DNA from: Pseudomonadales bacterium
GTDB lineage: Bacteria > Pseudomonadota > Gammaproteobacteria > Pseudomonadales > Pseudohongiellaceae
Direction of reading: 5' to 3'
DNA length: 6,878 nucleotides
Assembly (NCBI GenBank): GCA_031277435.1
Contig: JAITMI010000367.1
Span: 1-6,878, forward strand
The position numbers and the translations under genes are program-made. The notes beneath the pieces were generated by a model that searched no databases, was not told where the DNA came from, and saw only the letters and a program-made list of their open reading frames with translations. Positions 6,209 to 6,878 of the stretch are shown in pieces. Numbering within the stretch: the first letter of the stretch is position 1; each line of letters opens with the position of its first letter.

Positions 6209-6877
6209 ATGCTTCTGTTCGATCTTGATGGAACCTTGAGCGATCCTTTCGAGGGCATCTGGCGCTCGATCAACTTCGCGCTGTCATGTTTTGGTTACCC
6301 AGAAGCAAGCGCTGAAACAGTCAAACGGTATATCGGCCCGCCGCTGGATCAAACAATGGCGGACCTTACTGGCGCGACCTCCGAGGCCGATGTGAAACGG
6401 CTGGTCACGAAATACCGTGAGCGTTACGGAGACATTGGTTATACGGAAAACACTGTATACCCCGGCGTTCCAGAAACACTGGCTACATTGCATGCGGCGG
6501 GAATAGCGATGGCGGTCTGTACCTCCAAGCGCGTGGACTTCGCCCTGCGCATACTCGATCTTTTTGGACTTAACGATTACTTCCGCTTCGTGGACGGCGG
6601 CGATATCGGTATCGAAAAATGGCAACAAATCGCGGCTCTGCGCGCGCACGGACAAGCCGGCGCGGATACGCTGATGATCGGGGATCGCGCCGTTGATCTC
6701 ATTGCCGCAAGAAAAAATGGTTTACGCGCTGGCGCGGTGCTCTGGGGTTATGGATCGGTCGCCGAACTCATGGCGGAAGCGCCAGAATATGTCTTTCATT
6801 CACCTAACGATTGGCTTCAGCTTGATTCAGCGAGCTTCGATAAACAGCTTTTAACAACGTTGTCACGACCCCTTTGA
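6209..6877 (+). CDS. HAD-superfamily phosphatase, phosphoglycolate phosphatase (Gph)-like
   Basis: 222 residues, complete, ending at TGA 6875-6877. Motif I is FDLDGTLSD with the nucleophile Asp5 and acid-base Asp7. Motif II is VCTSK with Thr105. The motif III lysine is probably Lys137 (IEKWQQI). Motif IV is MIGDRAVDL with Asp159 and Asp163. The insert after motif I (GYPEASAETVKRYIGPPL and on) is an alpha-helical subclass I cap, as in Gph, PpaX and related 5'-nucleotidases, and VLWGYGS (177-183) is typical of that branch. The enzyme would dephosphorylate a small phosphate ester in the cytoplasm; the substrate (2-phosphoglycolate, a nucleotide or another) cannot be fixed. The in-frame upstream text has no ATG, GTG or TTG after the TGA at 6164, so the ATG at 6209 stands, though no Shine-Dalgarno is visible. 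Codon use is less GC-biased than in rpoZ or the first half of spoT. Confidence 0.9.
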   Translation: MLLFDLDGTLSDPFEGIWRSINFALSCFGYPEASAETVKRYIGPPLDQTMADLTGATSEADVKRLVTKYRERYGDIGYTENTVYPGVPETLATLHAAGIAMAVCTSKRVDFALRILDLFGLNDYFRFVDGGDIGIEKWQQIAALRAHGQAGADTLMIGDRAVDLIAARKNGLRAGAVLWGYGSVAELMAEAPEYVFHSPNDWLQLDSASFDKQLLTTLSRPL

Positions 6878-6878
6878 T

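Overview
The window reads as chromosomal DNA of a GC-rich proteobacterium, most likely a gammaproteobacterium outside the Enterobacterales. The main evidence is the conserved gmk-rpoZ-spoT block, a 702-residue SpoT whose hydrolase and synthetase residues fall at the same positions as I recall for E. coli SpoT, and an omega subunit that begins like gammaproteobacterial omega. This placement is from recalled family patterns; no search was run.

Left arm (1-1693, minus strand): three genes for exported proteins. In transcription order they are a DUF6152-like protein (1693-1301), an uncharacterised secreted protein (1258-404) and a c-type cytochrome cut by the window edge (287-1). A strong RNA hairpin (360-396) lies between the last two. 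The set looks like a periplasmic redox or metal-related cassette, but its substrate cannot be read from the sequence.

Divergent spacer (1694-1906): about 210 bp without a gene. It holds the Shine-Dalgarno that fixes the DUF6152 start, a direct repeat with an 11-bp period, and a convincing vapBC promoter that contains a small palindrome.

Middle (1907-3752, plus strand): a vapBC type II toxin-antitoxin pair (AbrB-fold antitoxin, PIN-domain RNase toxin), followed almost immediately by a gmk promoter and gmk. rpoZ follows behind its own promoter. Omega here carries an unusual, strongly acidic C-terminal tail.

Right arm (3782-6877, plus strand): spoT, complete and apparently bifunctional. Next comes a small ribbon-helix-helix antitoxin-like gene with no recognisable toxin, then a complete HAD-family phosphatase gene of the phosphoglycolate phosphatase type.

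Functionally, gmk (GMP to GDP), rpoZ (the RNA polymerase subunit that forms part of a ppGpp site) and spoT (ppGpp turnover) form one guanine-nucleotide and stringent-response block. Toxin-antitoxin type genes border it on both sides. I found no tRNA, rRNA, CRISPR array, insertion sequence or integrase. No wholly new system is evident. The most interesting points are the probable leaderless vapB transcript, the acidic omega tail, the His-His mature N-terminus of the DUF6152-like protein, the EF-hand-like insertion in its neighbour and the intergenic hairpin.
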